DNA of 64,000 bases from contig CP126207.1 in the NCBI GenBank assembly GCA_030272155.1, forward strand, positions 1,612,001 through 1,676,000, given 5' to 3'. Under the pieces are notes generated by a model. That model was not told the origin of the DNA. It saw nothing but the letters and a program-made list of their open reading frames with translations, and made no database searches. Below are positions 24,827 to 44,154 of this stretch, piece after piece. Position 1 is the stretch's first letter; every line of letters begins with the position of its first letter. Made by a program: the position numbers and the translations under genes. Source of the stretch: Tetradesmus obliquus (taxonomy: Eukaryota > Chlorophyta > Chlorophyceae > Sphaeropleales > Scenedesmaceae).

Positions 24827-25787
24827 GGCCCTGGCTGCCAATGCTGCCCCCAGCACTGGCTGTTGGAGTTGCTGCTGCTGTGCCGCCGCCGCCGCCGGCA
24901 GCAGTATCACTAGCTGCCGCAGCAGCAGCAGCAGCAGCAGCGCCCAGAGGAGCTGAGAAGGCTTTGCGACTGAAGAATTGCTGCTGCTGCTGTGCGCTGC
25001 CACTGGCTGTTAGACCCAGCCGGCTGCGCGCTGTCTGCTGTTTGAACCCTGCAGCAAGCAAGTTTTCCAGCTCCTCCTGCTGCTGCTGTTTGGCGCGGGG
25101 AGGTTGCAGCGGTCTGCTTGATGATGGAACTGCTGCTGCTGCTGCTGCTTCATCGTCCGCTGCATCTTCAGTAGTGTCTGCATCCTCCTGCTGCTGGTAG
25201 CGCTGCACCAGCTGCTGCAGGTCCATTTCTGGCTGCTGCTGCTGCTGCCGCTGGCGTGGGGGCCTGTTCACAGTCCCAGCTGCATCTTCAGCAGCAGCAG
25301 CTGCTGCTGTGGCTGGGCCTTTAGTTGTGCTGGCAGCAGGCACAGCTGTATCTACATCCATATCACCAACTCCTGCTGCTGCTGCTGCTGCCTGTGGAGG
25401 CGGGGTTGACTCATCATCATCTGCTGCTGCTGCAGCAGCTGTTGCTTGTTCATCATCAACACCATCACCATCATGCTGCTGCTGGTCTTCCTGCAAGTCC
25501 TCCTGCAAGTCTGCTGCAGCTGCTGCCTGCTGCATGTCAGCTGCAGCAGCAGCAGCTACAACAGCAGCAACACCAGCCGCAACTGCTGCTGCCAGCTGCT
25601 GGGGCTGCGGCTGTGCTGGGGAGCCAGTGTGGCTTTCTAACACGTCATTTGGTGACCATCTCTGGTGCGGCTGCTGCAGCAGCTGATCCTGCTCAAACTG
25701 CTGCTGTTGCTGCTGCTGCTGCTGTTGTGGAGCTTCTGCTGCTGCTTTGCCGTCCCCTACGTCATTGCTGTGGGCTGCACTCATCAT
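21687..25787 (-). CDS. Ala/Gln-rich coiled-coil protein, likely nuclear
   Basis: Model on the minus strand: exons 25787-24558 (410 codons from an ATG-ATG start), 23991-23830 (54 codons) and 23105-21687 (472 codons plus stop), all phase 0, 936 residues. The first exon is Q/A/D-rich and ends with a helical stretch (QCEQLRRVAAFAFKKWQ). The second continues the helix (TAEEELTRMYSSAHAVVARA). The third starts as a coiled coil (AELKRLRTELKRAQSDLQ) and turns into Ala/Ser/Gln-rich low complexity. The end is basic (GRKGNRRQ and NKRQRV), like a nuclear localisation signal. No named domain was recognised, so the molecular role is unknown. Introns carry CTG runs in the sense direction. Confidence 0.7.
23450..23770 (-). 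repeat. Three tail echoes of coiled-coil gene exon 2
   Basis: Copies of the exon end (ASGMVQAARGAHEGLRAALQ or part of it) with a following GTGAGC, GTGGGT or ATGAGC lie at about 23699-23765, 23573-23608 and 23450-23510. All lie after the true exon in transcription order. The rule therefore also holds for a minus-strand gene. Confidence 0.85.
24045..24112 (-). repeat. Head echo of coiled-coil gene exon 2
   Basis: Upstream in the sense of transcription, a copy of the exon 2 start (TAEEELTHMYSSAHAVVARA) follows an identical CTCTGCAG acceptor. After RAVA the copy diverges and it has no donor. Confidence 0.88.
24229..24400 (+). repeat. Minisatellite of TTCCTGCAAGAGC units
   Basis: About eight to ten imperfect 12-21 base units built on CTGTTCCTGCAAGAG lie inside the first intron of the coiled-coil gene. 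Confidence 0.85.
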
Positions 25788-27448
25788 TGCTGCTGCTGTG
25801 CTTGCTGCAAAAGGTGCTGTGTTTGACTTCGACTTTTCCTGCAAGCAGCGGGCAGTGCTGGCTGCTGCACTGTATGAGTCCTGCAAGCACTGGTTTGCTT
25901 GCGCTGCTGCTGTTGTTTGCTTGCACCCGCAGCTACAGCATACTCATGCCTTGCAAGCTGCTGCAAAGCAGCATGGTATGTTGAATTTGACGAGCTGCTA
26001 AAGCTGTGGCAGTTGCTTGCTGCTTGGATTTGAGAATGCCTGCAAGCACCAGAGGCGCTGCAGCAGCAACAGCAGCAACAGTCAGCAGACACAACATAAC
26101 CTTAGCTACAAGAGTCCTGCAGGCATGCAGGCGCGCAAAAAGTAATTGTCATGAGATGAGGCTGCATGATGTTGAAAGCACCGGAGCTGGAGCAGAGTCT
26201 ATGCAGCAGCTACGGACAGGAGCCAACAACAAAGAGGGCTTGCGTAAACAGCTGCACACACGGCACCCAGCGGCCGAAACATACCTTCTATTTGTAATAA
26301 GAACTAAGCTATGTGGTATGTGCCGATGTGAAGGCAATTGGGCCGGCAGGGCCGAACTCGGACCAGTGTTGTTTGTCTGATGGCGCTGCCGTGAGTGCGA
26401 GCGAGGACCAGGCGGCTGACCAAACTGTCAATGCTTATATAGCATACAATACTTCTGTAGGCTGCGCCAACGACGAGCAGGTGTCACAGCGAGCAAAAAC
26501 AGTCCATTCCCAAGACCAGTCCTGATCAGACTGTAAGGAGCAGCAAATTGATAGCGCGAAATGAAATGCTACTGCTGGTAGCAGTGACCACCCGGAAACT
26601 GATGGTGAGGTGATCACTGTTTGTGTAATGTTGCTATTTGCTTACAGCGTGAAGTCGCAAGGCTGCTTCGAAAAACAAAATGACATTGGTACAAGTCGTA
26701 TGGACTTGCAGAAAGCAACACGGTCAGCGCGGTTGGCGTGATGTTATGTGCAGGCTGTAGCTGTTGCAGCTTGGTTGCCAGAGAGCTGAGGTCGTGCTGA
26801 AACCATTAGTTGCTTGTTTCACTACGTCACACTGGCTATCCCACATTTAGTACCGGTCAACCCTTCATCCCAGTGAACATCGCAGCATCAGCAGCAGGTC
26901 TGCTGTGCCCTTCCCTGCAGGCTCTTCATGCTGCTGATCGCAGCAGAGCAGCGCATCATTGGAGCAGAACGTTTAGTTGGAGCTGCACGGCAGTACTTAA
27001 GCACTCGGCGATCAGTTCAGTGGCCTGCCAGGTGGGTCAACCTGCATCAGCAGATGGCAGCCGCACTGCTGAATACGCACGCAGCATGAGCGCCTATGCA
27101 AGATGCCTGTAGGCACATTTGATCAGAGCCATTGGCACACAATCACTTATAGGAAACTTTGCACCTGTTTTGTGGTAAGACTATCCGACCTGACAACTGC
27201 ATCAACCTCTGTTGCTGGCCTGGTCCCATGGGTTGGACATCACTTCAGCCAACCTTGCAGCGAGTGCTCATGCTAATGCTGCTGTTAACTGACCATGCAG
27301 ACTGTCTGCTACAGCTCCTAGCCTGCGCAGCCGCTTCTCTTCTACACCACGTGGCAGCAGCAACGGTTGCACCCCTGCTGCTGCACTCAGCGAGGCATTA
27401 CCGCCTGAGCTCCACACCCGCAGGCCTGTCTCAACAGCCGCACGCAGC
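25788..27448. other. Divergent intergenic region between coiled-coil and pyridoxal kinase genes
   Basis: This is the head-to-head spacing of two divergent genes. No exon was identified with confidence. A short bidirectional promoter region is expected somewhere here; I see no clear core motif. Confidence 0.5.
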
Positions 27449-28562
27449 ATGTCAGACGCCGCAGCGGCAGCGGCAACAGTTGCAACGGCAAGCAGCACCT
27501 TAAGCAGCCCTCGCGTGCTGTCGATTCAGTCCAGTGTTGTGCATGGCTATGTGGGAAACAAGGCGGCGGTGTTCCCGCTACAGCTGCTGGGGTTCGACGT
27601 GGACCCTGTTTACACTGTGCAGGTGAGTGTTTCTGAAAAGCATATCATCCAATGCGGTGTGTCTGCTGTTGCTGCTGGGATTCGACGTGGACCCAGTGTG
27701 CACTGTACAGGTAAGACACCCCGAATTGCGTTCACGTGTTCTAGACAATCCGCACACTGTGTGCTGTTCTGCTGAGCCTAATGTTTCTGCCATGTCGTTC
27801 ATGCTGCTGCAGCTGTCCAGTGACACTGGCTACCCAGCAATCAAGGGCCACGTGTTGGACGGCAGCCTTCTAACGGAGCTGCTCATTCATCAATGTTTTC
27901 CCGGATGAATTCAGTGTTCTTCTTTGTTTGTTTTGCTGTTTTGCAGTTCTCCAACCACACGGGCTACCCAACTATCACGGGCCATGTTTTTGGTAGCGTG
28001 GTCAGCTGCGCATTCACTGGTATTCTCAATGCTTGTTGATGCTTTGCCGTTGGTTTGCAGTTCTCCAACCACACGGGCTACCCAACTATCAAGGGCCATG
28101 TTTTTGATGGCGGCCACCTGAGGGAGCTGCTGGCTGGTATGACTGCCAATGGACTGATCTGCCACACCCACCTGCTGTCGGGTGAGTGTTCAAAACTAGC
28201 AACAGCTGATGTACTGCTGTGAACATGTAATGTCTGCAGTGCGACATGCGTAGGTCCGGTGCATGCGCCTTTTGTCGGTGTGATATGCCACAGCAAGCTG
28301 ATGTCTTGTACGTGCTTAACATGGGATAGGGGCAGCTGCAACAATGTGTGCGCGCTGATGACGTCGATGTTATGACTTTACTGGCAGCATCGTTTTAACA
28401 TCGGCATGTACGTTAACTTGCTGCTGCTGCCGCCGCCGCTGCTGCTGCTGTAGCTGCTGCTGTTGTTGCTGCTGTGCAGGATACATTGGCTCTCAGTCTC
28501 TGCTGGAGGCTGTGGCGGCAGTGGCAACGGAGCTGCACAGCGCATACCAAATCTGACCTGGG

Positions 28563-28604
<42 letters not shown>

Positions 28605-30882
28605 CACTGCTGCTGCTGCCCCGGTGCAGCGTACATCGGCTTCCAGTTTCTGCTGAAGGCTGCAGCGGCAGAACTGTACCGTCCATACCCACAGCTGACG
28701 CAACTACTACTGTTGCTGCTGCTGCTGCTGTGCAGGCTACATCGGCTCCCAGTCTCTGCTGGAGGCTGTAGCAGCAGTGGCTGCAGAGCTGCGCAGCGCA
28801 TACCCACAGCTTACATATGGTGAGCTACTGTCGTTATAGTCGCTGCTGGCACTGTTTCTCCTTGCATCTTGCACAGTTACATGTTCAGCACAGACACAGT
28901 CCCTTACATGACGCTCTCTTCTGCTGCGTGTCGAATCTCTGCAGTATGTGATCCAGTGCTAGGGGATGAGGGCAAACTGTACGTCTCCCAAGAACTGGTT
29001 GCTGCTTACAAGACCAGTTTGCTGCCCTTAGCCAACATCCTGGCACCATATAACTCTGCACCCTCTGCCGCTGCTGCTGTGCAGTGTGTGACCCTGTACT
29101 AGGTGATGAAGGCAAACTGTACGTCGCCCAAGAACTGATTGCTGCTTACAAGGCCAGCCTGCTGCCCCTAGCCAACATCCTGACCCCAAAATTCTTTGCA
29201 CCCTCTGCTGCTGCTGCTTCTGCTGCTGCTGCTGCTGCTACTGTGCAGTGTGTGACCCTGTACTAGGTGACGAGGGCAAACTGTACGTCTCCCAAGAACT
29301 GATTGCTGCTTACAAGGCCAGCCTGCTGCCCCTGGCCAACATCCTGACCCCAAAATTCTTTGCACCCTCTGCTGCTGCTGCTTCTGCTGCTGCTGCTGCT
29401 GCTACTGTGCAGTGTGTGACCCTGTACTAGGTGACGAGGGCAAACTGTACGTCTCTCAGGAGCTTGTGGCAGCATACAAAGCCAGCTTAGTGCCCTTAGC
29501 CAACATCCTGACCCCAAACCAGTTTGAGGCAGAGCTGCTGACTGGGCTGGAAGTGAAAAGTGAAGCGCAGGCGCTACAGGCTGCTGCCGTGCTGCACGAT
29601 GCCGGCCCACACACAGTGGTGAGTTTGCTATCTGGCCGGGGCTTTGCAAGGCGTGTGTGTAGTGGGAGTGCCTGGTACTGTCACACTTAGGGGCTTGCCG
29701 ATGATATGAGACCCAGAAAAAGTGAAATTGATCTTCAACCAGTTTAAGGCAGAGCTGCTGACCGGGCTTGATGTGGGGAGTGAGGCACAGGCGCTACAGG
29801 CTGCTGCTGCATGACGCGGGGCCACACACTGTGGTGAGTTTGCTGTCTGGCCGGGACTTTGCAAGGCGTGTGTGTAGTGGGAGTGCCTGGTACTGTCACA
29901 CTTAGGGGCTTGCCGATGATATGAGACCCAGAAAAAGTGAAATTGATGTTCAACCAGTTTAAGGCAGAGCTGCTGACCGGGCTTGAAGTGAAGAGTGAGG
30001 AGCAAGCCCTACAAGCTGCTGCTGCGCTGCATGATGCGGGGCCTCATACTGTGGTGAGTGGGTTGAGTTTGGTAGGTTGATGTGTGTTGGGCAGAGAGCC
30101 TGAGAGGGTTGGGGGTTGGGGCTTTCGTTGATTTGACAACCGTGGAAAACTTAGAGGTTAACAGCCAAGATGGAGAGCTACAAGACCCCCATTAGTTTGA
30201 CGCAGAGCTGCTGACTGGGCTGGAAGTGAAAAGCGAGGCACAAGCACTGCAGGCTGCTGCTGCGCTGCATGACATCGGGCCTCATACTGTGGTGAGTGCA
30301 CAGCGTTGGAAAGTTGTGTGCGTAGGGCAGAGCGAGAATGAAATGAAATGAGGGTGTGGGGTGTAGGGTTGATCCTATGTTTCATTTATAACCCTGAGAT
30401 GCGGCCGTGAACAGTGCAGCTGGCCAACTTCCTTACTCCCAACCAGTTTGAAGCGGAGCTTTTGACTGGTCTTGAAGTGAAAAGCCAGGAGTGAGGCACA
30501 AGCACTGCAGGCTGCTGCTGCGCTGCATGACATGGGGCCTTATCCTGTGGTGAGTATACGCTGTGGTTATAATTGGGCATGGGAAGCGTGTGAGCGTCTG
30601 TAGCGTCTCATCTAATCTGAGATGAACAGCGGAAGGGCAGGCGCTGCAGGCTGCAGGGCCACTGCACGATTTAGCGCCACACACTGTGATAAGCGTGCTG
30701 TGTCACCAAGGGGTTTGTGGCAGGCAGAGCATCCAATCTTGTCGATTCACCGGCACTGCTGCTGCTGCTGCTGCTGCTGCTGCTTCAGATCATCACCAGC
30801 CTTGCCTCACTGCCCCACCCAGAGTACTTCAGCCCTAGGCGGATACAGTAGTAGGCTTGATTGTCGTTGTTGAAAGTGTCAT

Positions 30883-30914
<32 letters not shown>

Positions 30915-31620
30915 GCTGCTGTTGCTGCTGCAGATCATCACAAGTCTAGCCTCGCTGCCCCACCCAGAGTACTCCAGCCCTAGGCTGTCAGAAGAAGGTT
31001 CTGACCAGCCAGCAGCAGCAATAGCAGCAGCGGACAGCACACCACAGCAGCAGCAACAGGAGCAGACAGCAGCGGACGACAAACAGCAGCAGCAGCAGCG
31101 CAGTGAGCGCTACATAACACTGATTGCCTCCACGCGTGTTGCACAGGCGCCTGGCTGCCCTGGCGCATTCAGGATGCGGATACCCAAGCTGCAGGGCTAC
31201 TTCACTGGCACAGGTGCGTGCCGAGTATGTGCAGCTGTTTTTTGGACCCCCCTCTACCCATTTTTTTTTTGGTTGTTTGAGGTTGTGTATCAGCGTCTTA
31301 TGCGTATACCCAAGCTGCAGGGGTACTCCACCGGCACAGGTGCGTGCTGCGCAACTGCGCACCTGTTTCTGGGTGGTTTGTGAACTCATGGGTACAGCAG
31401 GCACAGCAGTTGATGTGTCTGTCAAAGCTGCAGGACTACTGACAGGCACAGGCGAGTTGCGGCTGGCATACCGTGTTCTGGCAATTCAAGGCAAGAGTGA
31501 TCTGCAAGCATTTGCATATGTCCACCTTGACAACCTGGCTGCTGCTGCTGCTGCTGCTGCTTCAGGCGACCTGCTGTGTGCGCTGCTGCTGGCATGGAGC
31601 CACCGCTACCCTGACAACCT

Positions 31621-31655
<35 letters not shown>

Positions 31656-31662
31656 CAGGCGA

Positions 31663-31699
<37 letters not shown>

Positions 31700-32164
31700 A
31701 CGCTACCCTGACAAGCTGGCTGCTGCTGCTGCTGCTGCTTCTGCTGCTGCAGGTGACCTGCTGTGTGCGCTGCTGCTGGCATGGAGCCACCGCTACCCGG
31801 ATAACCTGGCTGCTGCTGCTGCCTCCGCCGCTGCTGCTGCTGCTGCTGCTGCCTCCGCTGCTGCTGCTGCTGCTGCTGCCTCCGCTGCTACTGCTGCTGC
31901 AGGTGACCTGCTGTGTGCGCTGCTGCTGGCATGGAGCCACCGCTACCCAGATAACCTGGCAGCAGCTGCTGCCTCCGCTGCTGCTGCTGTTGCAGGTGAC
32001 CTGCTGTGTGCGCTACTGTTGGCGTGGTGCCACCGCTACCCAGACAACCTGGCTGCTGCTGCTGCCTCCGCTGCTGCTGCTGCTGCCTCCGTTGCTGCTG
32101 CTGCTGCAGGTGACCTGCTGTGTGCGCTACTCCTGGCATGGAGCGACCGCTACCCAGACAACCT

Positions 32165-32202
<38 letters not shown>

Positions 32203-32220
32203 ACGCTACCCCGACAACTT

Positions 32221-32256
<36 letters not shown>

Positions 32257-32315
32257 GCAGGTGACCTGCTGTGTGCGCTGCTGCTGGCATGGAGCAACCG
32301 CTACCCTGACAACCT

Positions 32316-32353
<38 letters not shown>

Positions 32354-32411
32354 CAGGTGACCTGCTGTGTGTGCGCCTGCTGGCGTGGAGCCACCGCTAC
32401 CCTGACAACCT

Positions 32412-32445
<34 letters not shown>

Positions 32446-33012
32446 GGCGACCTGCTGTGTGCGCTGCTGCTTGCCTGGAGCCACCGCTACCCTGACAACC
32501 TGGCTGCAGCAGTAGAGCATGCAGTGGCAGGACTACAAGGTGTGCTGCAGCTGACAGCAGCAGCAGCTGGCCCTGCGGTGAGTTGTCAACGGACATGTGT
32601 AAGCTGTTGTGTTGTTGCTGAACCAGCTAGCTCAAACTTTGTTTTGATGAGCGCGTGCTGTGTTGTGCATTGCGGCGTTGGCAGCAGCAGCCATCGGTAA
32701 CACTGCAATACCATTCATCAACACAATTGCTGTGCAGCGGCATTGGCAGCAGCAGCAGCAGTGAAGCATGCAGTGGCAGGACTACAAGGCGTGCTGCAGC
32801 TAACGGCAGCAGCAGCGGGGCCTGCGGTGAGCTGCAACAGACTCTTGCATGCTGTTGTTTGGTTGCTGAACTACTTTGTTGAGGGCGTAAGTAATGTGTT
32901 TGTCATGTAGTGTTGACAGCAACAACAGCAGCCACCTAGCCAGTGCTCAGAGCCTGCAGGAGGCATCTGGCTGGGCAACACGGGACAACTGCTTTCGAGC
33001 TGACATAAACAA

Positions 33013-33062
<50 letters not shown>

Positions 33063-33190
33063 AGGTGCTTGCGTCCACTGACGAGCGCTCTGCGGCGGTG
33101 TTCAGGGCGAAGGAGCTGCGGCTGGTGCAGGGGCAGCAGCAGCTGCTGCAGCCTGATATCAAGATCAGAGTGGAGCCCATTACGCTGTGA
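27449..33190 (+). CDS. PDXK: Pyridoxal kinase
   Basis: Exons 27449-27622, 28061-28181, 28736-28819, 29413-29618, 30934-31213, 32447-32577 and 33065-33190 join in frame to 373 residues. Pyridoxal kinase phosphorylates pyridoxal, pyridoxine and pyridoxamine in vitamin B6 salvage. The family features are all visible: N-terminal [24 protein letters not shown], then [19 protein letters not shown], a following [10 protein letters not shown], and [15 protein letters not shown], whose Asp (about residue 290) is the expected catalytic base. The protein is longer than the roughly 310 residues of the human enzyme because of a Gln/Ser-rich insertion in exon 5. Nearly every exon is flanked by tandem partial copies, so the introns are packed with exon-like sequence that does not belong in the mRNA. 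Confidence 0.93.
27663..27710 (+). repeat. Tail echo of pyridoxal kinase exon 1
   Basis: [12 protein letters not shown] followed by GTAAGA copies the end of exon 1 ([12 protein letters not shown] then GTGAGT) 88 bases downstream. Confidence 0.88.
27813..27993 (+). repeat. Two head echoes of pyridoxal kinase exon 2
   Basis: Copies starting after CAG at 27813 ([16 protein letters not shown]...) and 27947 ([15 protein letters not shown]) precede the true exon at 28061. The second breaks off at GTAGCG after 16 codons. Neither has the exon end. Confidence 0.9.
28480..28700 (+). repeat. Two head echoes of pyridoxal kinase exon 3
   Basis: The copy at 28480 ([20 protein letters not shown]) runs almost to the exon end but loses the last codons and the donor. 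The copy at about 28630 is more decayed ([17 protein letters not shown]). The true exon is at 28736. All are separated by CTG runs. Confidence 0.88.
28945..29412 (+). repeat. Three head echoes of pyridoxal kinase exon 4
   Basis: Acceptor-led copies start at 28945, 29085 and 29249, and the true exon at 29413. The last two units are exactly 164 bases each and nearly identical, so this part is recent. Each copy runs through LGDEGKLYV to ANILTPK and then switches into the CTG-rich intron tail without a donor. Confidence 0.95.
29736..30688 (+). repeat. Five tail echoes of pyridoxal kinase exon 4
   Basis: Copies of the exon 4 end ([20 protein letters not shown] and on to HDAGPHTV) end at 29833, 30053, 30292, 30549 and 30688. 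Four keep a GTGAG donor and the last has ATAAG. Frameshifts and stops have accumulated to different degrees. Intron-head sequence is copied with the first units. Confidence 0.93.
30789..30838 (+). repeat. Head echo of pyridoxal kinase exon 5
   Basis: [16 protein letters not shown] after a CAG repeats the exon 5 start, then meets a stop. The true exon begins at 30934. Confidence 0.9.
31300..31452 (+). repeat. Two tail echoes of pyridoxal kinase exon 5
   Basis: [14 protein letters not shown] with a GTGCGTGC donor ends at 31339. A more decayed copy ([10 protein letters not shown], donor changed to GCGAG) ends at 31452. Confidence 0.88.
31566..32446 (+). repeat. Eight head echoes of pyridoxal kinase exon 6
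   Basis: Acceptor-led copies of [20 protein letters not shown] begin at 31566, 31659, 31753, 31903, 31996, 32110, 32261 and 32357; the true exon begins at 32447. Each copy ends at the exon's alanine codons (GCTGCTGCT), which merge into the intronic CTG run before the next CAG. The duplication junction is thus exonic GCT against intronic CTG. Confidence 0.96.
32749..32826 (+). repeat. Tail echo of pyridoxal kinase exon 6
   Basis: [20 protein letters not shown] with a GTGAGC donor copies the exon 6 end. Confidence 0.9.
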
Positions 33191-33306
33191 AGCATGTGGT
33201 GATGTGGTGTTTAGCGGGTGCTGCTGCCTGTAGCAGCATGCAGAAGGGTTTGTTGCTGGCAAGCCGTGGCATGGCCAGGACTGACTGACCAGATTTGAAG
33301 TGAGGG

Positions 33307-33465
33307 GAAGCAGTTGCTGGGGTGTGCGTAATGCTTGCAAACATGATGGTGTAATACAGTAGTCCCTTCTGTTGCCGCTCCATTGGGGCGCGGGGCCGAT
33401 GGCGTTGATGCTATGGCTTGATGGGTAACATGATGATGATGATGATGATGATGAAGCAGTTGCTG
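33307..33465 (+). mobile_element. 133-base 5'-truncated retroposon with 13-base target duplication
   Basis: The body at 33320-33452 matches the 3' end of the element at 12205-13603, including the GGGGCGCGGGGCCGATGG block and the ATG-repeat tail. It is flanked by perfect GAAGCAGTTGCTG copies at 33307-33319 and 33453-33465. It carries a TGTAA at 33350-33354 that the other copies lack. It sits just after the pyridoxal kinase stop and before the echoed last exon. Confidence 0.92.
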
Positions 33466-33498
33466 TTAATGGACTCTCAAGCATACCTGGCTCTAGAG

Positions 33499-33609
33499 CC
33501 AGAGATCTCTGCGGCAGTGTTCAGGGCCAAGGAGCTGCGGCTAGTGCAGGGGCAGCAGCAGCTGCTGCAGCCTGACATTAAGATCAGGGTCGAGCCCATT
33601 ACACTGTGA
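33499..33609 (+). repeat. Terminal echo of pyridoxal kinase last exon, with stop
   Basis: [20 protein letters not shown] through to ITL and TGA is repeated about 420 bases after the true last exon. It follows the rule for tail echoes and would lie in the 3' UTR or downstream of it. Confidence 0.92.
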
Positions 33610-34185
33610 AGCATGTGGTGTTTGACCTGGCAGGTGCTGCTGCCGGAACATGCAAAGAGGGCTGGTTGCTGTCTAGCCATGGCTTAGCTTGAGCGACTGG
33701 CCACTTTGACATGAAGCAGGCGCCCGTTGCTAGATTGTCTAGCACTGCTGGCTTAGTTTTATACCGTGCCTTAAGCGAGGAAATACCAGTTGAAGTAAGC
33801 ATGTGAACGAAAGAGGCACGGTCGAGATTGCTTGCTCTGGACTGCACCCACTGCAGTGGTTGCAGCAGTTGTGCAGCTGGCAGCAGCAGTATGGCGGTCT
33901 TGCAGTCACCTGTGGAGAACAATGATACAATTTGTAAGGTTTTGTGATGTTCGTTGCGCTTCTGCCCTTTCAGCTCATCAGCAATGCAGTTCAAACGAGC
34001 TAGGTTTTTCGCTCAAGCTCGATGCCAGCAATGCACGCTGCTGCATCTTTGGATCAAGCTCGCAATCCCTTCGTAGCTTTGTAAACTCGCATATAATTCT
34101 CGGAACCTTGAGTTTGTGGTGTCTTCGCAGCTGAGGTGTCCGGTGCTCTGGTGAACCGAAGCAGCGTGCTCACGCTTAGCCCGTC
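33610..34185 (+). promoter_or_regulatory. Presumed 3' flank of pyridoxal kinase and promoter of the protease gene
   Basis: No coding exon is seen. Two same-strand genes flank this 576-base stretch, so it must hold the protease promoter. A TGTAA at about 33938 could be a poly(A) signal for the upstream gene. Confidence 0.4.
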
Positions 34186-42715
<8,530 letters not shown>

Positions 42716-42826
42716 AGGGCTACCACACAGTGCTCGGTGTTGCATGCTGGCCGCCGCTGGTTTGTGTGCAGCATTTCAGGCTGGCAAGGCTATTCTGTGC
42801 TTGTTTATGTGTGGCGGTGGCGGGTG

Positions 42827-43165
42827 TGTTCATCGGCGCCTACCACACCGTGTTTGATGTGGGCGGCAGCCGCATTGGGTTTGCTGACGCGGCTGCGGGC
42901 CCTGACCCCAGCGTTGCCAAGCCTCAGGCCACTCTGTGAATTGCTGCCCCACCGTGTTCTGGCAAGCAACTCTTTGATCGCGGCAGTTGGTACGTTACAC
43001 GGTGCTGCTGCACCCAGTGCACACCAGGCTGTGTTGGGTTGGGGATTGAGGCATGTGGTTCGGTTGGCCAACACACCGCGTTTGATGTGGGCGGCAGCCG
43101 CATCCGTTTCGCTGGTGCTGCTACGGGCCGTCACACCGCCAGCATTGACAAACCACAGGCCATCT
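42827..43165 (+). repeat. Two terminal echoes of protease last exon
   Basis: [20 protein letters not shown] and on to QATL plus TGA is repeated with its stop at 42937-42939. A more decayed copy ([18 protein letters not shown]) lies at about 43071-43165. Confidence 0.93.
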
Positions 43166-43626
43166 TGCACTGTGAGCCTGCGCATCTGAACAGGGCTTTG
43201 CAGATGCTGGTGGCAGCGGCAATATGTTGCTGGTGCGGTGCAGAGTTGCTCCTCAGTGTTGCATTTTGATTACTATGTTGCTGTTGTGTGTTGTGAGTCA
43301 GCAGATTTGCTGTGTTGGGCTGTCATCATTCCAGCAGAACTTGTCAGTTGAGGTATGAAACACGTGTTATGTGACAAGTTGGTCACATGGTGAGCACTCG
43401 GATGGCTGCTGCAGCAGCAAGCCTTGCTTGACTGCCTGCATACGTCTCCATGTTTGCATACATGTAATTGCAGTGTCACACGACTGAATTTGTGGGTGTA
43501 GTACGCGTGGTTGACTCTGTGTGCTGGCAGCGGCACTGCTGCTGGTTGGAACAGCGGTGGATTTGTTCTCGGTGCCGCAGCAGGTGGAGCAAGTGCAGCA
43601 GCAGAGGGCAGCTGCTCGCCCTTTTT

Positions 43627-43631
43627 TGTAA
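43627..43631 (+). terminator. Possible TGTAA polyadenylation signal for the protease gene
   Basis: TGTAA lies after a T-run about 910 bases past the stop. This is a long 3' UTR, but the echo copies occupy much of it. It could be chance. Confidence 0.3.
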
Positions 43632-43795
43632 CAATGTCAGATGAGCATCTTATGCTGATGGTGTTTCCTGCAAGTATACCATAAAGGCAACCCTCGTGAG
43701 TGCATGTGCAACTTGGGACCACTTCAGGCCATATGAGTGCTCATCATGCTGCATTATGCTTGAAATGACGGACCTGCTTGCACGTTGTAACCCTC

Positions 43796-43943
43796 AATAC
43801 TTGATGTGGATGGTGTAGTCCCTTCTGTTGCCGCTCCATTGGGGCGCGGGGCCGATGGCGTTGATGGGTAACATGACGATGAATACTTGATCATCATCAT
43901 GTTACTCATCAAGCCATAGCATCAACTGATGAATACTTGATGT
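43796..43943 (+). mobile_element. Retroposon fragment pair in opposite orientations at one target
   Basis: A plus-strand 3'-end fragment (43807-43881) is followed by a minus-strand piece of the same 3' end (about 43892-43931). The target AATACTTGAT occurs three times: before, between and after (43796, 43882, 43932). This fits two insertions at one site or a rearranged one. Confidence 0.85.
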
Positions 43944-44154
43944 AGAGTGTGATGGTGCCATGCACTGCCAGGCACTGCCTGAGGTGCTTGTTCAGCAATT
44001 AGCTTGAGCAAAAGCCCTTGAATGCCGCCTCTTACCCGCGCGAGACGTTTACCCACTGGTAGAACCAGGCACAGGCAAAGGGTGTTTTGTGACCAAGATC
44101 ATTGGCAGATGTGAGACTGTTCACATCAGCGTGCACGCAACATGACGGGCTTTC

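Noticed and set aside
28945-29412. Echo copies explained as an assembly artefact
   Set aside because: Most copies differ by scattered substitutions, and units differ in length and junction between genes. That is hard to create by misassembly, although the near-identical 164-base pair should be verified.
31566-32577. Mutually exclusive alternative exons, as in Dscam-like genes
   Set aside because: The copies have an acceptor and exon head only. They lack donors and run into repeats or stops, so they cannot act as cassette exons.
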